DNA of 15,563 nucleotides from CAZXSK01 sp964642855. GTDB lineage: Bacteria > Planctomycetota > Phycisphaerae > SM23-33. Location of the stretch: the NCBI GenBank assembly GCA_964642855.1, contig CAZXSK010000079.1, positions 1 to 15,563 of the forward strand. The letters run 5' to 3'. Positions 9,513 to 15,563 of the stretch are shown here, piece after piece. Position 1 is the first letter of the stretch. Each line of letters begins with the position of its first letter. Under the pieces are notes generated by a model. It searched no databases. It saw only the letters and a program-made list of their open reading frames with translations, and was not told the origin of the DNA. Position numbers and translations under genes: made by a program.

Positions 9513-9537
9513 TATCTTCCCGCGAGGCCAGCTAAAT

Positions 9538-9571
9538 ATTCCGGTATCGTCCACATGTACGATACAGGAAT
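9538..9571. promoter_or_regulatory. Imperfect dyad, candidate operator between the DUF1961 operon and the AraC regulator
   Basis: Bases 9538-9550 (ATTCCGGTATCGT) are complementary to 9559-9571 (ACGATACAGGAAT) at 12 of 13 positions, around an 8-base centre. The dyad is in the divergent intergenic region, about 26 bases upstream of the proposed -35 of the DUF1961 operon, which fits an activator site for the adjacent AraC-family protein. There is no T run, so it is not an intrinsic terminator. Confidence 0.55.
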
Positions 9572-9701
9572 TCCGTTCGAATGCCTCCCCCCTGCGCGTT
9601 CTGACCCGCGTCGCGGGGATGAACGCGGGATCGGCGGACGTGTCGCTCGTGGCGGGTGTCACGGCAAGGCTGGCTGGTCTCTTCTCGTCGACCGTTGGCC
9701 G

Positions 9702-9730
9702 TTGCCAAAACCCTGCCCTGGACATACAGT
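9702..9730 (+). promoter_or_regulatory. Possible promoter of the AraC regulator (leaderless)
   Basis: TTGCCA (9702-9707), a 17-base spacer and TACAGT (9725-9730), the best -35/-10 pair seen in the window. The ATG at 9737 lies seven bases after the -10 box, at about the expected transcription start, so the mRNA would have little or no leader. Confidence 0.45.
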
Positions 9731-9736
9731 GCTAGC

Positions 9737-10636
9737 ATGGCCAGATCCGGGCGCAAACACACAACCGCCCCTGCCGATGCGCGGATGGCGGAGATGTCCC
9801 GCGCGGGCATCGAGGTCGAACCCCGCCGGATGCAGCCGGGCTCGCAGGACTCGTGGGCGATGCAGTCTGCCCACCGGTGGACGTTCATCCGCGAAGGCGA
9901 GGGAACGCTCGAAGGGCCGGACGGGGGAAAGGACTGGGGGCCGGGCGATCTGCTGCTCGTGCCCACCGGCGTGCGACACCGCATCCTCGTCGACCCGGGC
10001 GGCCCCGCGAGCAGCGTGCTGCTTCGACTTCGCTGGCGGGCGCTGTCCCCCAGCCAGAGCGTGGATGCCTCCGCAGCCGAGATCCTGCAGGCTGTAACCA
10101 CCCTCGCCCGACAGCGCAGATGCGTGCTGCGTCTGGGCCGGGTCACCGCCCGAGTCGGGGAGCACATGGATGCGATGTGTCGGCTTGCCCGCCGGGGCGG
10201 ACCGGGTTTCCTGTTGGAGATGAAGGCCCATCTGTTGTCCGCACTGGCTCAACTCGGGCGGTACCGCGCCGTACGCCGCCTGCTGGACTCCCCCGCCACC
10301 TCAACGGTTCCGCTCCTGCGGATCCGCGGCGTTCTGGAGCACCTGGAGGACCACAGCGAAGACGCCCTGCCCGCCTCCGAAGCCGCTGCAATGGCGGGAA
10401 TGAGCCTCAGCGCGTTCCACCCCGCCTTCCGGGAAGTCACGGGCACCACCTACGCCCGGTACGTTACGCGCCTGCGCGTAAGCAAGGCCGGCGACCTGCT
10501 CCGCCACACCGACTCGCCCATCGTGCAGATCGCCATGGCGTGCGGATTCGGCAGCCTCAGCCGGTTCTACGAAGCCTTCGGCCGGCAGATGGGCACCTCT
10601 CCCGCACGGTTCCGCAAGGGCCCGGGGCGAACGTAA
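9737..10636 (+). CDS. AraC-family transcriptional regulator
   Basis: A 299-residue protein from the ATG at 9737. An open frame reaches back to a GTG at 9656 but the promoter candidate would lie inside it; the ATG at 9785 is a further alternative. Residues about 22-100 look like a cupin sensor domain (QSAHRWTFIREGEGTLEG, WGPGDLLLVPTGVRHRI), expected to bind a sugar or related ligand. Residues about 195-295 are the AraC DNA-binding domain with two helix-turn-helix units: PASEAAAMAGMSLSAFHPAF (212-231) and SPIVQIAMACGFGSLSRFYEAF (260-281), followed by the conserved MGTSPARFRK end. Divergent orientation next to the DUF1961/FG-GAP operon, with a dyad between them, makes it the likely activator of that operon. 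No usual ribosome site is seen at the chosen start. Its stop is 12 bases from the stop of the converging hydrolase gene. Confidence 0.9.
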   Translation: MARSGRKHTTAPADARMAEMSRAGIEVEPRRMQPGSQDSWAMQSAHRWTFIREGEGTLEGPDGGKDWGPGDLLLVPTGVRHRILVDPGGPASSVLLRLRWRALSPSQSVDASAAEILQAVTTLARQRRCVLRLGRVTARVGEHMDAMCRLARRGGPGFLLEMKAHLLSALAQLGRYRAVRRLLDSPATSTVPLLRIRGVLEHLEDHSEDALPASEAAAMAGMSLSAFHPAFREVTGTTYARYVTRLRVSKAGDLLRHTDSPIVQIAMACGFGSLSRFYEAFGRQMGTSPARFRKGPGRT

Positions 10637-10648
10637 GGGGCATCGTCC

Positions 10649-12238
10649 TCAGGGCGCGATGATCCTGAACGTCCGACTGGCGGGCTCGGCGGTCTTGAAT
10701 TGCGGCTTGACGCCGCTACCGAACTGATACGCCACGACCTTGACCTCGATGGGGAATTCCGCTCGCGCGGGGACCTGCGTGATCTTCAGCGCGCCGTCTT
10801 CGACCACCGCCGGGCCGTACGCCACGTAATATTCCACGGGCAATCCCGAATTGCTGCAGGCCGAGAGCTCTACGGGCTCGGCATCGGCCTTTGTGTCCTT
10901 GATCTCGGGGAACGTGATCGTCTGCTGCTTGCCCTTGCGCAGGCCCCGGAAGCCTCGGGGCATCATGCCGACCTGCTCGGTATACCGGAACTCGTCGTCG
11001 CCCTGGCTGTAGGCCATGAACGTGGCGCGAAAGCGCTCGCCGGCAGGTTCGAGATTGTCGAACCGGATGCGGAACCGGTTCTTCCCGACCGCCACCAGCG
11101 GCCCGCTGACCGGCTTGATCTTGAGCGGCGCGTCGGCGTGGCCGATCGCTTGGCCGGCCTTGGGCCAGATCGGCCCGCGACCGTTGTACTGGCCGGGCAC
11201 CTTCTCCGCGTAAACGGGCTTGACCTCGAAGGTCTGTCCGTCGTCGACCCAGTCGAGCCCGAGGAAGAAGAACCGCGTGCCGGCGTCGACCCAGTAGCGG
11301 TTTTCCCACGTGATGAACTGGTCCTTCTTGCCGGCGATGCCCTTGTGGTAGGCCATGACGGCCTCGGCCATCTCCTTGTCGAAATGCCAGTTGGTCCCGC
11401 CCAGGTTTCCTTCGTACTTGTCCTGCCGGGCGGGCTGGCTCTCGCTTGCTTTCTCGATCTGAAGATCGGTGACCCAGCCGTCGGCTGCATCGACCTCGTT
11501 AAGCTCGGGCGGTTCCTTCGCATCGACCGGCCAGGTTTCGGGAATCCGCGCCTCGGCGGCCTTGCGGATCCACATCGCCAGGAGCTTGGCGTTGCGATCC
11601 GACCAGGCGAAGTGCCCTGCCCCCGGCTCGACAACCACCGCGGCGAGGCGATTCGGATCGCCCCCGCGATAGGCAGCCATGTGTTTCCTGCTGCCATCCC
11701 AGGTCTCGCTGCCGTCTTTGCGTCGCATGCGTCCGCCGAACTCGTCGAACTGTCCGACCATCATCAGTGCGGGCACCCCCGCGGGGAGAGGTCCTTTCCC
11801 GCCCGGACCGCCGCCGCGATACTGCACGAGCCCAAAGCACCGGTCCGCCATCTTGCTGGCGATGCGTTGGGCGGGCGGGCCGCCGGCGGAGTGTCCCACG
11901 AACATCAGCGGCGCGACCGACAGCTCCCGGTAGCCGGACTTCTTCGCGAACCGATCGAGCACGTTCTGGATGTTCGCCGACCCGAGACCGGAACGCAGGA
12001 AGATCAGCGCCAGCTGCTGGTCTGCGCAGGCCTTGCGGATGACGGGGTCCTTGACGAACTCCCGTTCCATCAGCGTCATCCCGCCCATGATGACCCCGCG
12101 AACCTGTTTGGCTTCGGGCGGGATCCAGAGGAAGGCATCCTTACCGGAATCCATTTCGAGAGAGTACTGGAACACCGCGGCCGAGGCAGTGCCCGCAAGC
12201 AGCGCGGCGGTCAGGAATGCAGTTGTTACGATACGCAT
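10649..12238 (-). CDS. Secreted alpha/beta hydrolase with unrecognised C-terminal region
   Basis: A 529-residue protein; the ATG at 12238 is chosen because GGAGAA lies six bases upstream and a clear signal peptide follows (MRIVTTAFLTAALLAGTASA, cleavage after Ala20). Residues about 25-230 form an alpha/beta hydrolase: VRGVIMGGMTL strand, FVGHSAGG nucleophile elbow (Ser117), MMVGQFDEF with Asp165, and GAGHFAWSD with His209. After a linker, residues about 330-529 form beta-rich sequence I cannot assign; part of it (PLKIKPVSGPLVAVGKNRF onward) reads like an Ig-like or cadherin-like sandwich, ending in a segment that discusses no known catalytic motif. An envelope or extracellular esterase acting on acetylated or esterified glycans would suit the neighbourhood, but the substrate is not shown by the sequence. 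It diverges from the fucosidase gene. Confidence 0.82.
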   Translation of the reverse strand: MRIVTTAFLTAALLAGTASAAVFQYSLEMDSGKDAFLWIPPEAKQVRGVIMGGMTLMEREFVKDPVIRKACADQQLALIFLRSGLGSANIQNVLDRFAKKSGYRELSVAPLMFVGHSAGGPPAQRIASKMADRCFGLVQYRGGGPGGKGPLPAGVPALMMVGQFDEFGGRMRRKDGSETWDGSRKHMAAYRGGDPNRLAAVVVEPGAGHFAWSDRNAKLLAMWIRKAAEARIPETWPVDAKEPPELNEVDAADGWVTDLQIEKASESQPARQDKYEGNLGGTNWHFDKEMAEAVMAYHKGIAGKKDQFITWENRYWVDAGTRFFFLGLDWVDDGQTFEVKPVYAEKVPGQYNGRGPIWPKAGQAIGHADAPLKIKPVSGPLVAVGKNRFRIRFDNLEPAGERFRATFMAYSQGDDEFRYTEQVGMMPRGFRGLRKGKQQTITFPEIKDTKADAEPVELSACSNSGLPVEYYVAYGPAVVEDGALKITQVPARAEFPIEVKVVAYQFGSGVKPQFKTAEPASRTFRIIAP

Positions 12239-12444
12239 GGTTTTCTCCGGTGTCGAACGTGTGTGTATCCGGTATCGCCGCAGCCGGCCCGAATCGATCC
12301 GGCGACGGTTCCCCACTCCGGCCCGCCGACATTCATGGAACATTTCTCAAATCTCGGGGTTCCGCATCTGCGTCGCGGATTGGCGTTACGAATCGCGATC
12401 TCGCATTTCCCGAGGGTGGGAAGCGATCCCGTCCGGCCACAGTC

Positions 12445-12473
12445 TTGCCGAATGCTCCGAGACCTGAGACAAT
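12445..12473 (+). promoter_or_regulatory. Possible promoter of the fucosidase gene
   Basis: TTGCCG (12445-12450), a 17-base spacer and GACAAT (12468-12473), each four of six to consensus. Transcription would start near 12480, just before a perfect palindrome, giving a leader of about 57 bases. Confidence 0.4.
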
Positions 12474-12480
12474 AACGGGC

Positions 12481-12508
12481 TGGACGGATCTTGAAGATCC
12501 TTGGACGG
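12481..12508. promoter_or_regulatory. Palindrome flanked by direct repeats, candidate operator of the fucosidase gene
   Basis: GGATCTT (12486-12492) and AAGATCC (12494-12500) form a perfect 7-base inverted repeat around one central base. TGGACGG flanks it as a direct repeat (12481-12487 and 12502-12508). It lies just downstream of the proposed transcription start, where a repressor would block the polymerase. Confidence 0.45.
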
Positions 12509-12536
12509 CGATAGACGCACCCATGAAGGGATAACC

Positions 12537-13691
12537 ATGACACCCACCGAGCCGCACCCCGATGTGCCCCCGCACCTTCGCAACTACGAGAATCTCTACC
12601 TGCGGAACCCCCGGGAGGCGTCGCTGGCCTGGTTCCGCGAAGCCGGCCTCGGGCTGTTCATGCACTATGGCGTCTACGCGCTGCATGCCAGGGGCGAATG
12701 GGGCATGCTCAACCAGAAGATGCCCATCGACGAGTACGAAAAGCTCGCCGGGCGATTCACAGCGGAGAACTTCGACACCGACTTCATCACCGACCTCGCG
12801 CTGGAAGCCGGCGCGAAATATGTGAATCTCACGACCAAGCACCACGACGGCTTCTGCCTGTGGGACACGAAGGTCACGGATTTCCACATAATGAACACCC
12901 CGGCCGGGCGGGATTTGGTCGGCGAGCTCGCCGAGAGCTGCCGCACCAAGGGCCTGGGCCTGTTCCTGTACTACTCCTACGGGCTGGACTGGCACCACCC
13001 GTGGTTCTTCTCGCTGGAGTACTTTGACAAGGCCCGGCCTGAGTATGACGAGAAACCCGCGCGGTACCGCTTCGAGAAGCCCGAAGACTTCCGGCGATAC
13101 GTCGAGGACGCCCGCGCCCATCTGACGGAACTGCTCACGCAGTACGGTCCCGTCGCAGGCGTTTGGTTCGACCCGGAGATGGCGTACTACGCCCAGCCGG
13201 AGCTGTTTGACATCGAAGAGACGTACGCGATGATCCGCCGCCTGCAGCCTCATGCGCTGATCGCGTTCAAGCACGGCGCGACGGGCACCGAAGACTTCGC
13301 GGCCCCGGAAGGTCGCGGCGCCCCGGTGCTGGAGAAGATCCGCAATCGCCTGGGCGAGGACACCGCCCAGCGTGCAATCCGGGCATGGAAGGCCAACGAG
13401 GGAAAGCACGGGGAGATCTGCGACACGCTTTCGTGGTCCTGGGGGTATCACGAGAACAATGACAGCCATCATATCGGCCCGGACGAAGTGCTCGAAAAGC
13501 TCGTCGAGGCCCGACGTCGCGACTGCAATCTGCTGATCAACACGGCCCCGCTTGCAGACGGTTCGATCCCGCCGCAGGACGTTGAGACGCTGCGCGAGGT
13601 GGGCAGGCGGGTCCGCACCGGTGAGTTGCCCGTCCAGGCCCGGCCGGGCACCTTCCAAAGCGATGATTCGGGCCCGGCTCCGATCGGATAG
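12537..13691 (+). CDS. GH29-type alpha-L-fucosidase
   Basis: A 384-residue protein from the ATG at 12537, six bases after AAGGG. It shows the GH29 barrel pattern in order: WFREAGLGLFMHYGVYAL (32-49), AGAKYVNLTTKHHDGFCLWDTKVTDFHI (91-118), RDLVGELAESCRTKGLGLFLYYS (125-147), GPVAGVWFDPEMAYY (204-218) with Asp212 as the predicted nucleophile of this retaining family, and NLLINTAPLADGSIPP (331-346) near the end. The general acid/base residue varies in this family and I do not assign it. The enzyme releases terminal alpha-L-fucose from glycans. It is shorter than multi-domain fucosidases: the usual C-terminal beta-sandwich is absent, and there is no signal peptide, so it probably acts in the cytoplasm on imported oligosaccharides. 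It has its own promoter and operator candidates. Confidence 0.92.
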   Translation: MTPTEPHPDVPPHLRNYENLYLRNPREASLAWFREAGLGLFMHYGVYALHARGEWGMLNQKMPIDEYEKLAGRFTAENFDTDFITDLALEAGAKYVNLTTKHHDGFCLWDTKVTDFHIMNTPAGRDLVGELAESCRTKGLGLFLYYSYGLDWHHPWFFSLEYFDKARPEYDEKPARYRFEKPEDFRRYVEDARAHLTELLTQYGPVAGVWFDPEMAYYAQPELFDIEETYAMIRRLQPHALIAFKHGATGTEDFAAPEGRGAPVLEKIRNRLGEDTAQRAIRAWKANEGKHGEICDTLSWSWGYHENNDSHHIGPDEVLEKLVEARRRDCNLLINTAPLADGSIPPQDVETLREVGRRVRTGELPVQARPGTFQSDDSGPAPIG

Positions 13692-13701
13692 CGCATGAGC
13701 G

Positions 13702-13730
13702 AGGGGCACACGCCGGAAGCATGTGCCCCT
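13702..13730. terminator. Bidirectional terminator-like hairpin
   Basis: AGGGGCACA (13702-13710) and TGTGCCCCT (13722-13730) are perfectly complementary over nine bases with an 11-base loop. It lies between the converging fucosidase and DUF11 genes, so it could end both transcripts. No T run follows on either side. Confidence 0.6.
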
Positions 13731-13756
13731 GGCTGAAGCGTTGGCAATTCCGAAGC

Positions 13757-15331
13757 TTACTTGTACAGGTTCGTGCTCTCGTTCTCCATGACCGGCTTGG
13801 TGAGCTGGTCGCTGGTGATCTCGATTTTGAACCGCACGTTGCCTTCCTTCTTCGCCCGGACGCGGATCTTGTAGACCGCTTCCTGGTCGACGTCGAGGGT
13901 CTTGAGCGGCTTGAAGGTAACGGTCCTTCCGTCCCGGTCGAACTTGGACGGGCCGTCGGCGGAAATGAATTCCTGCTCTGCGGGGATCTCTGCCTTCAGG
14001 ACGATGTTCGTGTCTTCTTTCGAGCCCTGGTTGGTGATCTTGATGCTGTAGGTCACCGCATTGCCGAGCTCGATCGGGTCGCTCTCGTCGATCATCTCCA
14101 GCAGAATCGCCGGAATGCCTTCGATCTTGGTCATGGTCCTTGCGTCGGCGTCGCTGGTATCCGCGCAGTATGCGCTGGCGACGGCCGTTGCCTGGAGGTC
14201 GCCCTTGTTGCGAGCGCGAACGCGAACGGTAACCGTTCTCTTCTGGCCGGGGTCCAGCTTGCCGATCCTCCAGCTCACCGTGTCTCCGTCGTGCGATCCG
14301 TTGTTGGAAGCGCTGACGAAATCCACGCCGCTGGGCAGCTTCTGTTCGAGCATGGTATCGGTGGAGGCGATGTCGCCATCGTTGCGAATCGTGATGGTGT
14401 ACTCCATCGGGCGATTGACATACCGTTTCTCGGGGGCTTCCTGCGAAACCACCAGGACGGGGGTCTTCACCGCGGTGGTAAATGTGTCGGACTCGGCCGA
14501 CAGGCCACCGTCCGCCATCGCCATCGCCTGCATCTCGTATTCACCCACACGGTCGGCGCGGGCCTTGATGGTCATTTCCTTGCTCTCGCCGGCAGCGAGA
14601 TCGCCGACGCTGTGGGACAGCTTCGTGCTGCCGTCCATCAGTTTGAGCCCCTTGGGAAGGTCACCCGTAAGGCGAACGTCCTTCGCGGTGCCGGTGCCGG
14701 GATTGGAGACCATAATGCGGTAGGTCACCGGGTCGCAGATGATCTCTTCGGACGGGCCGATCAGGGTGATCTCGAGTTTCGGCTGGACGGACTTCATCGA
14801 CAGGCACAACTCGTTGGGCTTGTAGGTCGCATTGGTGCAGCCGATCAGCATACCGGTGCCCTTGGACTTGCCGGTGATCTCCATCGTGCGACTGGCGCCA
14901 CCCGGAAGAGAATCGATCATCCAGACCAGGTCGCCGTCGTCCCGTTTGGCCTTGGGACTGGTGCTGACGAGCGTGAAATCGGCGGGAAGCTCTTCGTTGA
15001 TCTTCACGTCGGACAAGGCCATGTCCGTCAGATTGGTCGCCTTGATCCGGTAGGTGAATTCCTGTCCGGCGCTGACCGTTTCCGGGCCCATCTTCTCGAT
15101 CAGCAGGACACTGGTCGCCTTCCTGCCGGTGGGAAGGGCCAATCCCGCGGTGACCATGTCACCCTTGCGGGTCTGCATGCCGTTCTCGGTGTCGGCGCGG
15201 GTGTCCCGGGTCATGTCCCCGCTGCCGGTGTCGTCTTTCAAACTCGTGCCCTCGCCGCATGCCTGACATCCTGCCAGGGCAAGTCCACTCGCCAGCAAGC
15301 CCACATATACCCACGTCAGCGTCGTCTTCAT
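13757..15331 (-). CDS. Lipoprotein with four DUF11 repeats
   Basis: A 524-residue protein, ATG at 15331 with an excellent AAAGGAGAA ribosome site. A signal with lipobox LALAGC places the lipid anchor on Cys22; a polar Asp/Thr-rich linker follows to about residue 72. Then come four immunoglobulin-like DUF11 repeats, at about 74-160, 184-285, 290-390 and 408-508, each with the signature Y-x-I-x-(V/I)-x-N then a (L/I)P element: YRIKATN..ELPADF, YRIMVSN..DLPKGL, YTITIRN..KLPSGV and YSIKITN..EIPAEQ. Related repeats occur in planctomycete surface proteins and in the chlamydial outer-membrane protein OmcB. A structural or adhesive role in the cell envelope is likely; no enzymatic motif is seen. Its few cysteines do not give an OmcB-like cross-linked pattern. 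It lies 88 bases downstream of the peroxiredoxin gene, on the same strand. Confidence 0.88.
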   Translation of the reverse strand: MKTTLTWVYVGLLASGLALAGCQACGEGTSLKDDTGSGDMTRDTRADTENGMQTRKGDMVTAGLALPTGRKATSVLLIEKMGPETVSAGQEFTYRIKATNLTDMALSDVKINEELPADFTLVSTSPKAKRDDGDLVWMIDSLPGGASRTMEITGKSKGTGMLIGCTNATYKPNELCLSMKSVQPKLEITLIGPSEEIICDPVTYRIMVSNPGTGTAKDVRLTGDLPKGLKLMDGSTKLSHSVGDLAAGESKEMTIKARADRVGEYEMQAMAMADGGLSAESDTFTTAVKTPVLVVSQEAPEKRYVNRPMEYTITIRNDGDIASTDTMLEQKLPSGVDFVSASNNGSHDGDTVSWRIGKLDPGQKRTVTVRVRARNKGDLQATAVASAYCADTSDADARTMTKIEGIPAILLEMIDESDPIELGNAVTYSIKITNQGSKEDTNIVLKAEIPAEQEFISADGPSKFDRDGRTVTFKPLKTLDVDQEAVYKIRVRAKKEGNVRFKIEITSDQLTKPVMENESTNLYK

Positions 15332-15370
15332 CGGATTCTCCTTTCAAAGTACCTCTTGTCATCCAGGTTC

Positions 15371-15385
15371 AGCGGGTTCTCCGCT
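15371..15385. other. Small inverted repeat between peroxiredoxin and DUF11 genes
   Basis: AGCGG and CCGCT pair around a 5-base loop. Together with the hairpin at 15411-15426 it might form part of a transcription end for the peroxiredoxin, but it is short and lacks a T run. Confidence 0.2.
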
Positions 15386-15410
15386 ACGGCCGGAAAACAC
15401 CGTCGCCACA

Positions 15411-15426
15411 GGGCTGGCTTCAGCCC
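15411..15426. terminator. Short hairpin overlapping the peroxiredoxin stop codon
   Basis: GGGCTG and CAGCCC pair over six bases with a 4-base loop, spanning the stop codon at 15420-15422. No T run is seen; a terminator role is only possible. Confidence 0.2.
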
Positions 15427-15563
15427 GTCGTCGTTTGTAGTTCGTGCAGTTTCTCGCGGACGCGCTCGGCGTGACCGGTCGGGATCACCTCCGGCCAGTG
15501 GTGGCGTATCCGCCCGTCGGGCCCGATGATCACGGTCGTCCGAATCGGCCTGCCTCCGCCGAT
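15420..15563 (-). CDS. Peroxiredoxin of the Bcp type, C-terminal fragment
   Basis: The last 47 codons of a gene that runs off the window edge at its 5' side. The frame reads RPIRTTVIIGPDGRIRHHWPEV (5-26) followed by GHAERVREKLHEL (30-42), the final beta-strand, helix and Pro-rich turn of thioredoxin-fold peroxiredoxins of the bacterioferritin-comigratory-protein group (compare the usual FLIDPEGKI...WPKVKPEGHAEEVL pattern). These thiol peroxidases reduce hydroperoxides with thioredoxin. The peroxidatic cysteine lies outside the window. The segment is too short to fully exclude another AhpC/TSA-family member. Confidence 0.75.
   Translation of the reverse strand: MGGGRPIRTTVIIGPDGRIRHHWPEVIPTGHAERVREKLHELQTTTG

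Noticed and set aside
10700..12475. 591-codon open frame opposite the secreted hydrolase
   Set aside because: Same reason: Asp/Gly/Val/His-biased translation without domains, opposite a gene with signal peptide and catalytic triad.
12333..13709. 458-codon minus-strand frame opposite the fucosidase
   Set aside because: Shadow of a clear GH29 gene.
13721..15529. 602-codon open frame on the plus strand opposite the DUF11 gene
   Set aside because: It is the antisense shadow of a gene with signal peptide, lipobox and four clear domains; its translation is compositionally biased and shows no recognisable family.

Overview
The window is GC-rich throughout and looks like chromosomal DNA of a planctomycete-type bacterium (Planctomycetota). 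This is an inference from gene style: secreted or lipoprotein C-type lectin and DUF11 proteins, Asp-Ala-Asn linker repeats, a squalene-cyclase-fold enzyme, scattered carbohydrate-active genes without SusC/SusD partners, and long antisense reading frames typical of high GC. No rRNA, tRNA, CRISPR array, insertion sequence or phage gene is visible.

Layout. (1) 40-549 (-): small C-type-lectin-domain lipoprotein candidate. (2) 802-3986 (+): a tight two-gene operon, a cobalamin-binding-type radical SAM enzyme whose stop overlaps the start of a class II (DxDDT) triterpene-cyclase-family protein. (3) 4209-5357 (+): exported serine hydrolase. (4) 5469-6743 (+): UPF0718/ArsP-like permease preceded by a leader full of inverted repeats. 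(5) 6761-9459 (-): two-gene operon of a YesU-like DUF1961 protein followed by an FG-GAP-type repeat protein, divergent from (6) 9737-10636 (+), an AraC-family regulator; a long imperfect dyad lies between them. (7) 10649-12238 (-): secreted alpha/beta hydrolase with a large unrecognised C-terminal region, divergent from (8) 12537-13691 (+), a GH29-type alpha-L-fucosidase. (9) 13757-15331 (-): lipoprotein with four DUF11 repeats. (10) 15420-15563 (-): C-terminal end of a Bcp-type peroxiredoxin cut by the window edge.

How they may work together. The DUF1961 protein, FG-GAP protein, AraC regulator, secreted hydrolase and fucosidase fit a plant- or algal-polysaccharide utilisation region; YesU belongs to the Bacillus rhamnogalacturonan cluster, so pectin-type substrates are the first guess. 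The radical SAM/cyclase pair is a separate unit and the best candidate for an unusual pathway: cyclisation of a squalene-like polyprenyl substrate plus a radical modification. No squalene synthase or other hpn gene is in view, so the product cannot be named.

Intergenic regions. None exceeds 300 bases. Those of 200-298 bases (550-801, 3987-4208, 9460-9736, 12239-12536) hold the promoter candidates and dyads listed; I see no further small gene in them. Bases 1-39 show nothing recognisable.
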